A stretch of 64,000 nt of DNA from Nymphaea colorata (Eukaryota > Streptophyta > Magnoliopsida > Nymphaeales > Nymphaeaceae). The position numbers and the translations under genes were made by a program. The DNA is taken from NCBI RefSeq assembly GCF_008831285.2, contig NC_045143.1, positions 6,085,503-6,149,502 of the forward strand, written 5' to 3'. This document shows positions 1 to 10,872 of this stretch, one piece after another. Each line of letters starts with the position of its first letter. Position 1 is the first letter of the stretch. Under the pieces are notes generated by a model. That model did not search any database. It saw only the letters and a program-made list of their open reading frames with translations, and had not been told where the DNA came from.

Positions 1-165
1 GAGCTGAGTTCTTACAACTTGAACTTGACTTGTTTAATCTTTCGACTATAAATTTAAACTCGAGATTGACTCGTTTAAAAATGGGTCGAACTTGATTCAA
101 GTTTTTTCAACTGAGTTCAATTCAAGTTGAGCTCGAGTTGGCTGGACTCCTGTGCAGCCTTAGCT
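1..165. repeat. Dispersed GAGCTCGAG-type repeat, partial copy
   Basis: The stretch is built from degenerate iterations of a GAGCTCGAG/TTGACTCG theme and ends in GGCTGGACTCCTGTGCAGCC. The same theme and end occur at 19306-19625, where the element begins GGGTGCACACGAGCC and ends GGCTCGACTCATTGTGCATCC, and in part at 16745-16835. The nearly complementary ends suggest a short non-autonomous inverted-repeat element. This copy is cut by the window edge. Confidence 0.45.
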
Positions 166-300
166 GTAACATTGCTTCCTTGATTGTTGCTTATAACACT
201 AACAAAACATGTGGTAAGAAAAAGGTGAAAAAGATCGTTTAACCCTACCATTATATTGTCTGATCAGCCTTTTTATGTCCTCATCAAAGCTTGTCGTAGC

Positions 301-640
301 GATGTCAATAAATTCAATCTACATCTGATATTCAACTTAAGTACATAAAAAAGGTATGAAACAAATTTTGACGTACGATTAAGAATTATTTAAATAAACA
401 TTAATCAGGTTCGGATTCACTTTCAGATCATATATAGTTTTAAATAAATAATTTATTTTTCAAGTTAGGATGTTCATCTAGAAATCAAGTTCATATCAAA
501 TTCAGTTTATGAATTCAGATTTCCGATTCATATATGGTATTCCCTTCATCTAAATTTGAATGTGAAATCGAATATGAATGTATAGATTTTTGAAAAAGGT
601 AGATTTAGTAAAGTACATATGAATCTAATCCATTAACATT
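301..640. repeat. ATGTCAAT/ATTGACAT short inverted-repeat element
   Basis: The copy begins GATGTCAATAAATTCAATC and ends AATCTAATCCATTAACATT, so its ends are near-complementary. The interior is a degenerate series of GATTTGAATCCGA-like words. Related copies or fragments are seen at about 17590-17964, 20697-21070, 21430-21660, 30395-30686, 43245-43320 and 45451-45852. A MITE-like origin is inferred from the inverted ends and the absence of coding sequence. Confidence 0.5.
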
Positions 641-1002
641 TCTACTTGATGGTAATTTGAACCCACCGTCATCATCAGTATTGTCGGTCATGGGCTTCAA
701 GCCATTTTAGTTTGCAAGATGATACAGCCTTATATCGTTTGATATGCGTAGGAGAGGACCGACCTGTATGTTTATTTTTTATTTCAAAAATAGTTAACAA
801 ATTTTGTAAATGTTTTATAAATAAAAAGCCCGCCTTCTATCTATTTTTATGTGGACGGAATTCTAAGTTTGGTTTTATAAGTTTTCTAATAAGAACAAAA
901 AAAGGGATTTCCCTCACATTTAGTACGTTTTCCAAAGTCAGGCCAAACATTGAGCAACCTTTTCAAGGTTAAATGTTAAAACTACTGGTGCATATATACA
1001 TA

Positions 1003-1192
1003 CATATAATCGGCGGGCCGCTTAGGCCATGGCCCGGGTTAGCGCAAAATCAATTTTTTTTAGTTTGGTCCGACCCGTTGCTCCTCTTAGCCCGACCTAT
1101 CACTCCTCTTAGCCTAACCCACGGACCGTTTGGCCCGATCTGTGAGCTGTTTGGCCCACCCCTGAAAAAAATTCTAGCTTCACCCCTGATAT
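1003..1192 (-). repeat. GGGGCGGAGCC-type dispersed repeat, about 190 bp
   Basis: On the minus strand this copy starts ATCAGGGGTGAAGCTAGAA, runs through a T-rich tract and ends in a GGCCATGGCC-rich block. The same order is seen on the plus strand at 13312-13503 (GGGGCGGAACCAGGATTTTT) and 25528-25712 (GGGGCGGAGCGAAGATTTTT). The ends resemble short terminal inverted repeats of non-autonomous DNA elements common in plants. The superfamily was not determined. Confidence 0.45.
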
Positions 1193-1942
1193 AATAAATA
1201 CTTTTTATGATATTATATTCAAGTTACAATGCACCCTCAAACTAATAAAGAAATGAAACTTTAGGACTTAAAGTGGGTTCTTACTTCTTAGCCTCTTACT
1301 CATCTAAAATAACTATCAAGAGAATTACAAATTCGATTGGAATAAGAGTCGCAGTCCCATGTGAGCACTCATACTCTTCAGATTTGACATCAACTGAACT
1401 CTTCGAATGTCTACTTCGGCCGACATTCCAAATTATGTCCCCATCAAGCCAAGCCTTAGGGATGATGACGTCCGACCCATGTCATATCTGCATCACTGGT
1501 CCCAGCCATGGGTCCGGCAGCCTGAGCCCACCAAAACCAGAATAATAGAACCCAGTTTGCCATCAAAACCAAGGCCGAGCCGGAGGCGGCAGAGGGGGCC
1601 ATGGCCCCCCCTTGAGACTTTGAAGAAACAAAAAGGGCTGCCATAATTTTTAAATTTAGTTGACTCTGACACAAATTTAGAAAAAATTCATTCAGCCCAA
1701 ACAAAGATTTTGAAAAATACAGTATACGGTGGATCCTTGTTCCGGCCTTTTCTCACCACAAAGGATCATCAATCCGATACATGTGGAGGTAGAAATGTTT
1801 TTAAAAGGGTCACTATACGATATCTAAATGAAAGTTTATACAAATTTTATGTAATAAAATTCTCACTACCGACCTGCCCATGACTTCTACCTATGGCTCT
1901 TGCCGGCCTGTCTTTGGATCATCCCGTGGCTCCTGTCAGCCT

Positions 1943-2200
1943 TCCCTTGTCTCCACCCCCAGCCCGCCGGCCGGATACATAGATATCGCATGTCGTGATG
2001 TTTTTGCCGTTAAAGTAAAAGACACAACTCAAAAGTGTTGAGACTTCAAGCCAACCTAACCCAGCCACATCTCCCTTGTGTCCACCCCCGGCCCGCCGGC
2101 CGGATACTTAGATATCGTCGGTGATGCTTTCGCCGTTAAAGTAAAAGACAACTCTAAAAGTGTTGAGACTTTTCAATCCAACCTAACCCAGCCACGTCTT
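1943..2200. repeat. Two tandem copies of a ~129-bp unit
   Basis: Each unit starts with TCCCTTGT then TCCACCCCC, contains GCCCGCCGGCCGGATAC and GCCGTTAAAGTAAAAGAC, and ends with CCAACCTAACCCAGCCAC. The second unit begins near 2072. The copies differ by a few substitutions and small indels. The unit is more GC-rich than its surroundings and shows no reading frame. Confidence 0.75.
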
Positions 2201-2492
2201 TTAACCTTTTAAATGCTTCACTCATTGTCTATTGGCTTTTCTTTTTGCTTTTACAATGGAGAGCCTTGTCGTAAAGGTAGTCCACTGCTTGTCTCATTGC
2301 CTGGTACAGTCTAATTGGTGTGCTCAACACCCAATTCTTTATAAGTGAAAAATAACTTGAAAATTGAATTAGGAAAAAAAAAAACGTTGTATTTATTTGT
2401 TTATTAAAGAAAAACTGTATATTAAAATGTCTGAAGAAAAGGTATCTGTCACTAAAACAAATATATTGTCCATCGGTTTATTCGATTGCAAT

Positions 2493-2570
2493 GAGGTGTT
2501 TCATTAAGGCGCCCTTAAAGGGTGTAACGCAGTTGGTTAGATTGGCAGACGCGGTTGGTTGGATTGCTAG
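2493..2570 (+). repeat. SINE-like head fragment
   Basis: The segment GCCCTTAAAGGGTGTAACGC followed by AGTTGGTTAGATTGGCAGAC resembles the 5' part of the tRNA-derived copy at 3612-3855. The B-box half is missing. A related head occurs near 30303. Confidence 0.3.
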
Positions 2571-3094
2571 ATGCAAAAAGAATATATTACCCATTCAATT
2601 CTCGTGGACACTATGCTTTTATATTATATGTGGTGAGAAAAAGATAATTCTTCTCAATACTGTTGAAAACCACCTATATGGACAACTAGTGAACTATGAA
2701 CGAATGTATTTTATGCAGCCATAAGCGTTATATAATGTTCATTATTAATGTGCTGAATTTGATCCTAACTTTTACCAATAATGACAAACTGACTTTTGAG
2801 TTCGTCTAGTAATTTTGGCCTGTTGAAACAAATATGGAGCTCCAGAGTTGAACTCTGAAGTTTCCTTGAAGGTCAAGAAGTCCAACCGCTAATTATGTGG
2901 ATTGGAGCTCTTGTTGTCAAAAGGAAATCTCAGTTAAGAGACTAAATCTTGAAGTTGGTGCTTAGCAGTCTCTTGGATAGACCATAACAAGGAAATCATG
3001 TTCATGAGTTTTTTCGTTCTTCCATTGATATGTCTCAATTATCAGCAGACATATTAAGACCTAGGCTGTTAGAGAACAAAAACATTATGTTATT

Positions 3095-3230
3095 GTCCCA
3101 TGTACTTAACCCAAAAATCGGTTAGGTTCATTGGTCACTTTAAAAAGTGTTTCATGAATTTGTGCTATTTTTTAGCGTAGACTTGTGATACAATAACAAT
3201 GTGTTACTAATGCCAAACAACCCCTGAAGC
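3095..3230. repeat. Inverted-repeat element of the TTTGGCA/TGCCAAA family, degraded
   Basis: The right end reads GTTACTAATGCCAAACAACCCC, matching the right end of the better copy at 5158-5322. The interior carries a 'tttcatgaatttg' motif typical of the family. The left end is degraded. Confidence 0.35.
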
Positions 3231-3611
3231 TCCATCTGCTAGATCTTGATCCTCCAAAAACGAAGTTTTTTTTTTTTTTTTCCGACGCCCTTTGGCTCTC
3301 CCAATAGTCGATAGTTGGACTTATGTGGTGGAAGAAAAGATTCACTTTGCAATGTGATGATGACCATGCACTTTCAATCCACTTAGAACAATCTCCACCT
3401 CAGGATGAAGGAAAGGGCCATCTTGAGAAAAGAAAACGAGACAAGTATTTGCAATGAGATCTTTCACAACTTTCTTTAAATAAGATGATACTTGAAACAA
3501 CAATCAGGCCCTTTAGATGCTGAGTTTCTCTCACCAATGACAAAGACAATTTTTTTTTTGTCAATTTCATCTGAAACATCAATATTTAAGAGAATTGGTA
3601 AATTGTTGTAG

Positions 3612-3855
3612 TGTTGCCTTCAAGGGATGTAACACAATTGGGTGGTAAGATGGCTCACACTCAAGAGATTCGAGGTTCAAATCCCAAGGTCGTTATCATG
3701 CTCTAATGTGTTAACCATTTTGGGCTACAAACGGTGGCAAACACGATACCCAAGTTAAAGAACATACCACTAGTCCACCTAGGCTCCAAAGCAAGCCGAA
3801 ACTACTTTGAGGGTTTTAAGCCGAAGACGGTTTCTCGTAAGTAAAGATTAAAAAA
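3612..3855 (+). mobile_element. tRNA-derived SINE-like element
   Basis: The head (GGGATGTAACACAATTGGG, then TGGTAAGATGGC) resembles a tRNA A-box region. About 35 bases on, GAGGTTCAAATCCC is a good match to the polymerase III B box (GGTTCRANTCC). The body continues about 170 bases and ends in an A-rich tail. Related copies lie at 16405-16570, 50893-51050 and, poorly kept, 23795-23930. It is not a tRNA gene because no cloverleaf 3' half follows the B box. Confidence 0.6.
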
Positions 3856-4233
3856 AAGTTGTTGCAGAGCATTTGGGCTTTTCTGAATTGAATCTTGAAC
3901 GTGAAAAGATCCTTTGTTGCATCCCTTGCTTCCTTTGCTAGAATTTCTTGATAAGTTAAATATAAGGCTGAGAGATGTTTGTGATTCTGCCCTTTAGTTT
4001 CCCTTCATATTAATATAATGAATGAGATTCTTTCCCATGCATTTGTAGACATATTTTCCGAGGAAATGCAAAAAAAAAAAAGCAGTAAACTTTTGTTTGC
4101 TGGAAATTTTCCTAAGAAAAAAAAGTAGTGACTTTGCAGCCATCTTGGACTTTGGACCAAAGTGAGGAGATGATCTAAGGGATTCTCATGAGAGGAGTTA
4201 TCTTACACCAAGAAACAGCTTTTCCATCCACTA

Positions 4234-4392
4234 AGGGGCGTTTGATGGGTGTGACAAACTTTTCCAGGTGAACTTGCATTGAGAAGTTTATCTCCGCCAT
4301 ACACCTCAACAACAAAAACTCTACTATTTCACTTGAACAATTTAACCGCGGTGGAGTTCAAAGCTTATTATCATCCATCAAACGCCCTCTTA
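4234..4392. repeat. MITE-like element, TIR GGGGCGTTTGATGGG
   Basis: The left end GGGGCGTTTGATGGGTGTGA and the right end CATCCATCAAACGCCCTC are inverted complements over about 15 bases, enclosing roughly 125 noncoding bases. Size and ends fit a hAT-like non-autonomous element. I could not fix an 8-bp target duplication. Confidence 0.6.
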
Positions 4393-5157
4393 GAATTGAA
4401 CAATTCGATCCATGATATCTCACATAACACAGATCTTGCGATATTCATACCTGTCCACATCTGAGGAACCATTTTTTGTGGACTTCCATGACACTTTTGG
4501 TCCTTATTTTGGGTTTTCCACAACAAAAAAAGAATAGGCTGAACTCAAGTTGTAATGAACAAATCTCATGCAACTTTTACTGCCTTTGTTGAGACATCTA
4601 AAGCCATTGTATTTTCTAGAATTGCCAGACTCTATGAGACATATTGACCAGTAAAAGAAAAACACAATGGAAGTGATGGATGAAGCAGAAGCAGGGGAGT
4701 AAAACGCTTTGAAAGTTGATATTAGCATTGGAAATGGAATTGAGGAAAGCGGCAAGAGGCGAAAATTGTAAACTGAAAGCAGGGATCAAACTTTAGAGAA
4801 AGAAAGCAGGTTCCTTGGTGGTGTGCAATAAGGAGCCAAAAAAAAAAATCCATTTAATGCATTATGAACAAGTATTAGTTTTGTTTCATTCAAGAAAACC
4901 ATTGTTTTTGTTTCCTTCTTTTTACTGGTATGGATTGAGGATTGATTTTGACACAACGCAGATTTGTTTGCTTTACAGATGCAACCACGCTGGGAGAGAG
5001 GTCTTATCAGAAAGAACGAAAGAATCACAGTATTTGTTTGCTTTTAGAGTCACCATTCATAAACACCAACAGCGATTGTTCTGGTGCAATTACTCCATAC
5101 GTGGATCTAACAAATAACCCACTCCACTTGAATATGAAAGTCGATAAGAATCTAAGA

Positions 5158-5322
5158 AGCCCGTTTGGCATTAGTAACAAGTTGTTATGTCCACTGAAAC
5201 TACCTGAAATTTGGATAGATTCATGAAACTTGTAACATGGTGTTTTATGAATCTACTCCAAATTTTAGAACAGAAGCACTGTACAGTAACCATATATGTT
5301 ATGGTGCCAAACAGCCCTTAAG
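5158..5322. repeat. MITE-like element, TTTGGCA/TGCCAAA family
   Basis: The left end GCCCGTTTGGCATTAGTAAC pairs with the right end TTATGGTGCCAAACAGCCC. Inside, GATTCATGAAAC and TTTTATGAATC form a second, internal inverted repeat. This palindromic interior recurs in the copies at 5860-6090, 28790-28915 and 29330-29480. Confidence 0.6.
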
Positions 5323-5859
5323 GTAGCGATAAATGTAACATTGAAAAAGGTTGCACTTGCCGTTGTTTATTTTTTTTCAGATGAATGAAAGGCAGTCTAG
5401 ACTCCTGCCTGAGATTATTATAAAAAGTGTGGCTTTCAAAAAAATATATAAAAGTGGTCTCTTTTCTGAAGGTTATGGGCCAAAGAATTTCACAAAATAG
5501 AACTAAAAATAACACGAATCTTTGGGGTGTAGAATCCAATTGAATATGAGGTTGACCCGATTTATTAACTTTGACATGATTGGACTTAGAGGGTGTGCCA
5601 GAAAGTGCTAGCAAGAGACTGCTCTGTTCACCAAAGTAAGAGACTACTCTGTTCACCAAAGTAGGAGGTTTTCCTGGAAGAAACTGCACCAAGTTTAAGA
5701 GGCTTGGTCACTCACATGGCAGCACAAAACCTGGATGTTAGTACCACACCTTCACCCTCTTTGGCTTATGCAAAAAGTTATAACACCTATGACAATAGAA
5801 CCAATCACTAGCTTTTCATCAGTACCACATCCCGTGAAACCATCTGAGAGCTTTTGGGA

Positions 5860-6090
5860 TCATTTGGTAACAAGAATACCATGAGGATTCCTCGTGTAAT
5901 ACTAGTTCTAGTGTTTTATGAATCTACCTCACAGATTCATAAAATACTAGGAGAGTGCTCATGCTGCAACTCTTTATATTGAAAAGACAATGAATACTGT
6001 GAGCGTTCCTCATGTAATATTAGTTGTAATGTTTTATAAATCTGCCTCGAATTCATATAACACTAGCAGATTGTTCATGCTGCCAAACAA
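5860..6090. repeat. Two adjacent TTTGGCA-family elements
   Basis: Two related units, about 5865-5965 and 5985-6090, each carry GAATACnnTGnG, CCTCnTGTAATAnTAGTT and TTTTATnAATCTnCCTC, followed by an inverted arm. The outer ends are TTTGGTAACAAGAATACC and CATGCTGCCAAACAAC. The pattern is a tandem or nested insertion of one family. Confidence 0.5.
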
Positions 6091-6877
6091 CGTAAAACGT
6101 TGACAAAGCAAGGAGTTTCAATATCTAGCATGCAAATCTCTTTAACAAATCTGGTTGAATGTACCTTAACTCTAGCTAGTCTGTCGGAAGAGAGAAAAAA
6201 AGGGCTCAATCTGAGGTTGTAATTGCACTTATGATTGATGTATTGCAATACCTGACCCTCAATCTTTTTGCTTAACAAATAACTCATTTTCCCGGTTTAG
6301 AAATCAACAGCCATCAAAGTCCAGAGGGCAAGAGAAAACCAAAAACGAAGAATGACTGAAAACCAGCCTGTTGGAAGAGAACCAAAAGCCAGTAAGCAAA
6401 GCTCTTTCCTAATGGTTTGCTGAAGTCAAAGAGACATGGAAAACAAGAAAGAAGCTATACCTATACGAAATTGATGCAAGAAACTACCAAAAGAGGAACT
6501 TCAAGAATGAGGAGGGTCATCATTTCAACTAGTCCCACTTTCTCGCCAAGATCAAGTACGGAGGAACTTCAATAACTGGTCTATCAAAATCAGGATCAAG
6601 GAGTACATATGCATTCGTACAAGTGAGTAAGAAAATCTCAAGATACTACACACAAACAGAGAGAGAGACCATATCGATGCAATGGTGCAGAGAATTTCTT
6701 CACATGATATCTGTAACTTAAAATTATCTTACATTCTACAGGCGAATGACGGGTCCAATGAATATTTACATGCCTGAAAGTTTCAGCCGCACAAATGCTT
6801 CAATACAAATCATATATATATATATATAGATGCCATAAGAACAAATGCGCCTTCATAAAGCCATGGCAAATTAAATC

Positions 6878-9800
6878 CTAAGCACTGAAGCCCTTATGAA
6901 GAGAACTCCATGGACCTGCAGGGACCCTGTCACAAGCTTGGGCAGAGACCTCGGCCATGGTCTGCACGTTTTTTCCAGCATTACAGATATTAGCAATAGA
7001 TCGCATGTGTTTCATCCCATACTGGGAGAGAGATCCGCAATGCGTTTCAAAGGCCCGTACCTGCATCAGAAAAAAAAGAAAGAAAAATGACAGCTAAAAA
7101 TCGATCATTTGCCACAGAAATTTTTGTAAATAATGCAATTGTCACGGGCTGACTTTTTGGCCTAATACAGAAAATTAAATAAGCAGAAACAGTGATCAGT
7201 TTCCACAGCCATGATAGGGTTTTCTGCAGAACCATATAAAATAGGCAAAAAGTAAGTGCCACCCTCCAGTCTCACCATGAAGGGACAAAAAATGGTAGGC
7301 ATGCTAAGAGACAAATCTTGTGAGGGCTATGCATCTTTAGAGCATTAAGTACTTATTTCCAAACAGAAAAACTCGTGCTCGTTTCTAATAGGGAAGGAGA
7401 TATAAGAAACTGACCATAGACTTGAGGCAGCCCCAGTCATCAACTAGTGGCTGTCCCGCTGGTCTCACAGCCTTCAGTATTTCTGGCCCCTTCTCAGAAC
7501 CAAAGAGAAGCTTTCCAATGAGCTCCATACTGCTGTCCACATGCATCCGATGGGCCATCATATCAAACAACTGCTTCTGGGCATCAAATTTCTTAGGAGA
7601 GCCAGCAGGAGTTCTTTGATACTGGTGTGAAAAAATAAAGTATCATCAACATCAATGTTAAATGATTCTGTAGAACAATAGTAGCTAATTTGGAAGTTGC
7701 ATTGAAACAGAAAACCAAGCAGCATGAGTATTAGCGGGTTAGAATCAGCATGCCCATTTTCATACAAAAGGCTCGAATACTAAAAAAATGGCCATCACGT
7801 TTATTTTATTTTTAACCAACCTTGTTCCAAAAATAAACAAGATCAGCATCCCGCTGGTTGACTGCTGTTGAATGCTTAAGCAGACTGTTACTACCCACAA
7901 AAGGAAAATGCTCATTTGCAGGGTTTGTACCGATGTATGAAAAGAGTTTTTCCATGCTGAGCTCTGTATCACCATATTCCATAACGTGGGAACCTAGCTC
8001 GTACGTGTGTTGATTTGAAGTCCTCTCTTTAACCTGAAACAATTCAATGGACATGCATCATATCTCAAAGCCATGAATCAATTACGCAGGAAAGGACTGC
8101 AAACACAACAATCAAAAGAACAACTCTTTACCAGTTGATATTGCTGCTTCAATGTCTCAGTTTGCAGATTGTGAACGTCACTGAGCAAAACATAGAGTTA
8201 GATCATGCTAACACTCTAGAAGGAAATACACATACTTGAGAAAAATAATAAAATGCTATGAATTTATGCAGCTAAGAACAAGGGTATGTGATTGAGTTGA
8301 AAGACAAGTCCGCTTTTATAAGTTTCTCTACAAAAATTTGAGTTTTCAAGTTGCACAGTAACCGATGTAAAGTTTTTTTTGTTTGCATGAGAAAAAAATG
8401 CTCAAAGGTTATACACAGGATTCAAACCTGTCTTCCATCCAAGAAACGCTGTACAAGTCTCCCAGACATGTGTCAAACTCTGGAGGAGGACTGGAAGCGC
8501 CCCCAGGACAGTATGTGCCCCAACTGCTTTCATCAGCATTTGCAGCTGTGGTAGCATATATATTCATACCTTCTGGCAGAAGACCCTCAAAAATACTCCC
8601 AGATTCACAAGCTTCTAGATAGAACACCTTGATGGAGCAAAAAGAAATTATCTTACAAACATATCAGGGATACAAATTAACTATGTGAACAGTAGATTCT
8701 GAAGTGCGGAAGCTAAGAAAGAAATTTTCCTCAGTACCAAGCTTTTATATGTGCCAGAAGCATGCTTTTTCTTCAAGACATCCATAAGCTCATCAGCATA
8801 GAGATAAGGATAAGTGGGCATCCCTGCATGCACGCAGATTAAAGGATTCAGATGATCCGTTATACTTCTTTATCCATGATAGTGAGACAATGAATAGCTA
8901 CACCTGCTAAGGCAGCTCAAAATGCTAATTTAATTCAAAGAACGCTTCAGCCACACAATATGATTAGAATGGCTTACCAAGGACGCCAGGTCCTCCATGG
9001 TCAGTATAGAAGACAAATATATGGTCATCTGGACCACTATCCACTACTTTTCCGCTTCCCCCAGTAACAGCAGTCTTATTTCCAAGAAGAACAGCGAAAA
9101 AATTTTCCACAGTAACATCATCTCCAACGTAGTCCTGCACCCAGAGCCAAAAGACACAACATAATGCCCTGTACTCAGGAATTCGAATGTCTCCAGGAAC
9201 TTTGCACAGGATGTGAAAGAAACTGAACCTTGGGGACACCTGCATACACGTCCTGCCCCTGGGGATGGTTGATGATGATACCAGGTCGAGGATTTTCCTC
9301 ATTATAAGCTATGTCGTCATACATAAAGACAATGATGTTCTCCTCTTTCAGTCCTCCCTTTATCATGGTTTGGTATGCATGGCAAACGTCAGCCTGAAGG
9401 AACATTTCTAAATGTCATTCTCCAATACTTGGCATGTAAGTCTCATGACACAGTGCAGAAATCTTTTCAATTTAATTACCATAACTGAAATAGCGCATAT
9501 CTTCCACTAGTATGGAACACTTCCAACATGTGGTATATTTTATGTGTACACGTATGCGCATATCATGTCCGTGAATACTTGTTTTCAAACATGTCGCCAA
9601 GAAATTAAAACTGTCATCATTTGCATTTTTTTGCACATTCATGATGCTCTCTGGCAGTCACTTATCACACTAAATTGCGTAAAGAGACAAACATCATAAC
9701 AATTTAAAGGATGATCAGCGAACTTATGTTACCAAAGAACAAAACTGAAAAAGAAAATAAAAATCTATGGGATTTTAGAAATGGAAACTTTCCATCTGAT

Positions 9801-10761
9801 GTGGAATCGAGTGTTGCAATACATTAAGCAAATAAAACAGTCGCCCCAGCTTTCTGTCCCTAATTCATATATGAGCCTATCAAAATGTATAGATGACAAC
9901 AATAGACGGATAAAATATGGATACACCCTATTTCTCCCAATACACTAAAAGGACCTTGCCAACTAATGGTACTTATATAGACAAGGATGCCCAACGAATG
10001 CTATTAGGTCCTTAAAAGCATCCCAAACTTTCAAAATATTACCGAGTCCATGATCTGTCCATGGTAAAGCACCAACTTTCAAGCTTAGAGGACAGTAATA
10101 GGTAGTAAAGAGTATAAGAAAAGGAAACTTCTAAATTATCACTCTGTAGCAGCGCGGAACAAAAAGACCCAGAAACTAGTGAAAAACCACACGCTGTATC
10201 GCGTTAAAAGAACAAATTAGAGGTTCCAATCAACGAGAAAAAAGAAAGAAAGAAAACAAAAGGCATGTTCCACTAAACGGGAGTCCTGGAAACCAGTACG
10301 TCGAAGAACTGGTAGAAGTATGAAGCTGGTTTCTCTGTTATCGAAGGTCAGATCCTCCAAGAAAACGATTCAGAATACCTTAAAAAACAGACCATTGAGG
10401 AGAAACACAGAAACAGAAGCACCTTATTATAAAAAATCCGTCTCTAAACCCAATAATCAGAATCCATAGATAACAGAGTATGAATCACCAATAAGATCCA
10501 CAAAAGGAAGGAAATGAATAGAAAGAAATTCAAAGAGAAAACCGAAACCTGGTGTCTATAGTTCCAGTATCCCGAAGACCCCGCGATGAGGACGGCCCAC
10601 CGTGTGCCGGTGGAGTCGTCATCCCGGAGGTCAGAAAAGTCGCCAGAGACCACCGAAGGCAGACGGAGCAAGTCTGACCATTGCGGGATCCGACCATGGG
10701 TGCAGACTGCGAGGGAGAGGAGGGCAAAGAGAAGAAGAAGAGGGGCGCCACGCGAGGCCAT
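6878..10761 (-). CDS. VPE: Vacuolar processing enzyme (legumain, asparaginyl endopeptidase), complete, 9 exons
   Basis: This gene encodes a caspase-like cysteine protease of peptidase family C13. Such enzymes mature vacuolar and seed proteins by cutting after Asn/Asp and act in vacuolar cell death. Exons (minus): 10761-10549, 9393-9229, 9134-8978, 8823-8738, 8627-8428, 8180-8132, 8033-7821, 7621-7415, 7060-6878. All introns are GT..AG and phases agree, giving 490 aa, the usual VPE length. The start is the first ATG, followed by a hydrophobic signal peptide ([14 protein letters not shown]). The catalytic dyad is intact: His172 in YTDHGGPG and Cys214 in LEACESGS. An N-glycosylation site (NKT) is near residue 145. 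The end ([12 protein letters not shown]) is typical of plant VPEs. Intron 1 is long (1155 bp). Seed-type versus vegetative subtype is not settled. Family identity is very secure. Confidence 0.95.
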
Positions 10762-10861
10762 GTCTCTCGCTTCCGGCGACTTTGGATCGGAGAAGCGCCG
10801 GAACAACACCCGGAAGGAGGAAAGCTTTCCTTGGTATCGCTTCCTTCAACAACCAACTGGC

Positions 10862-10872
10862 TAATAAATAGC
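10862..10872 (-). promoter_or_regulatory. TATA-like box of VPE
   Basis: On the minus strand the sequence is GCTATTTATTAG, about 100 bases upstream of the chosen ATG, a usual TATA-to-ATG spacing for a plant gene. The motif is also kept in the captured VPE fragment at 21260-21413. The transcription start was not determined. Confidence 0.35.

Larger units (their letters stand above)
166..6860. other. Repeat-rich spacer downstream of VPE
   Basis: No convincing gene is seen here. Open frames are short, lack family resemblance and many start at non-ATG codons. The content is short inverted-repeat elements, a SINE-like copy, a 129-bp tandem duplication and AT-rich unique DNA, listed separately where a boundary can be supported. 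Confidence 0.6.

Noticed and set aside
3640-3700. Possible tRNA gene (A- and B-box-like motifs)
   Set aside because: No acceptor or anticodon stem pairing could be built, and the unit recurs with a shared non-tRNA body, so it was called a SINE-like element.
10762-10809. Upstream in-frame extension of the VPE start
   Set aside because: The frame opens upstream only with GTG. The first ATG (10761) is followed directly by a good signal peptide.
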